Below, one piece after another: positions 63,915 through 64,000 of a DNA stretch of 64,000 bases. The notes beneath the pieces are model-generated. The model ran no database searches. It was given only the letters and a program-made list of their open reading frames with translations, and had not been told where the DNA came from. Source of the stretch: Dehalobacter sp. DCM (GTDB lineage: Bacteria > Bacillota > Desulfitobacteriia > Desulfitobacteriales > Syntrophobotulaceae); contig NZ_CP092282.1 in assembly GCF_024972775.1 (NCBI RefSeq), forward strand, positions 3,031,001-3,095,000. The letters run 5' to 3'. Position 1 is the first letter of the stretch, and each line of letters starts with the position of its first letter. Both the position numbers and the translations under genes were made by a program.

Positions 63915-64000
63915 AACTGCACTCTCCACTCTACATTAAATTTCTTTCTCTTTTCCTCACGTCACCTATTCTCTACAGTTGTTCTTTTTCCTGAGCCTCC

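Overview
The window looks like a chromosome segment of a Gram-positive, probably anaerobic Clostridia-type bacterium. The short-form HisG with HisZ, GatCAB, AGGAGG ribosome sites and the gene families all fit, and the chromosomal genes recall the Peptococcaceae/Desulfitobacteriaceae. That assignment is an impression from gene content, not a proof. Almost every gene is on the minus strand, so operons read from high to low coordinates.

Region 1 (1 to about 34,400) is one arm of an integrative conjugative element (ICE). In transcription order it holds small accessory and regulatory proteins (33.9-29.7 kb: two AbrB-type proteins, an adenine methylase and an anti-restriction candidate). A giant SLH-anchored repeat protein follows (29.6-25.0 kb), then YodL and SpoVG family proteins. 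Next is a compact Tad-like pilus/secretion operon (23.1-16.2 kb: pilin-like proteins, prepilin peptidase, CpaB, CpaE, CpaF, TadB, TadC, DUF4320-like). After it come two secreted or anchored proteins, a DUF3852-like small membrane protein, an HD-GYP protein, a VirB6/TrbL-like protein, a cytosine methyltransferase, a PrgI-like protein and a VirB4 ATPase that runs off the left edge. Relaxase, coupling protein and ICE integrase are not in the window.

Region 2 (3,039-8,512) is a 5.47-kb transposon inserted in the ICE cytosine methyltransferase gene. It carries three overlapping tyrosine recombinase genes, a DUF6262/TnpC-like gene and a 69-codon gene. Removing one 5,468-bp unit rejoins the methyltransferase exactly into a 693-codon frame. 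The two 6-bp junction sequences differ, as in Tn554-type insertion.

Region 3 (34,522-39,191) is a three-gene McrBC type IV (modification-dependent) restriction locus between the ICE accessory genes and rlmD. The 3' end of rlmD is a plausible attachment site, so the locus may be ICE cargo.

Region 4 (39,431-64,000) is mostly chromosomal: rlmD, a membrane protein, putP, an IS630-family insertion sequence with a TA duplication, a CPBP protease-like protein, a nifV remnant, gatCAB, an orphan P-loop protein, a diguanylate cyclase, ligA, pcrA, a MazG-like protein, and the histidine operon hisZ-G-D-B-H-A-F-IE. Palindromic repeats and a MITE-like element lie in the gaps.

The main unexplained observations are: a short Gly/Met-rich C-terminal tail shared by nine unrelated ICE proteins; intrinsic-terminator hairpins in most long gaps of the co-directional ICE genes; the codon-exact transposition into the methyltransferase; and the coexistence of a broken cytosine methyltransferase with an McrBC locus.
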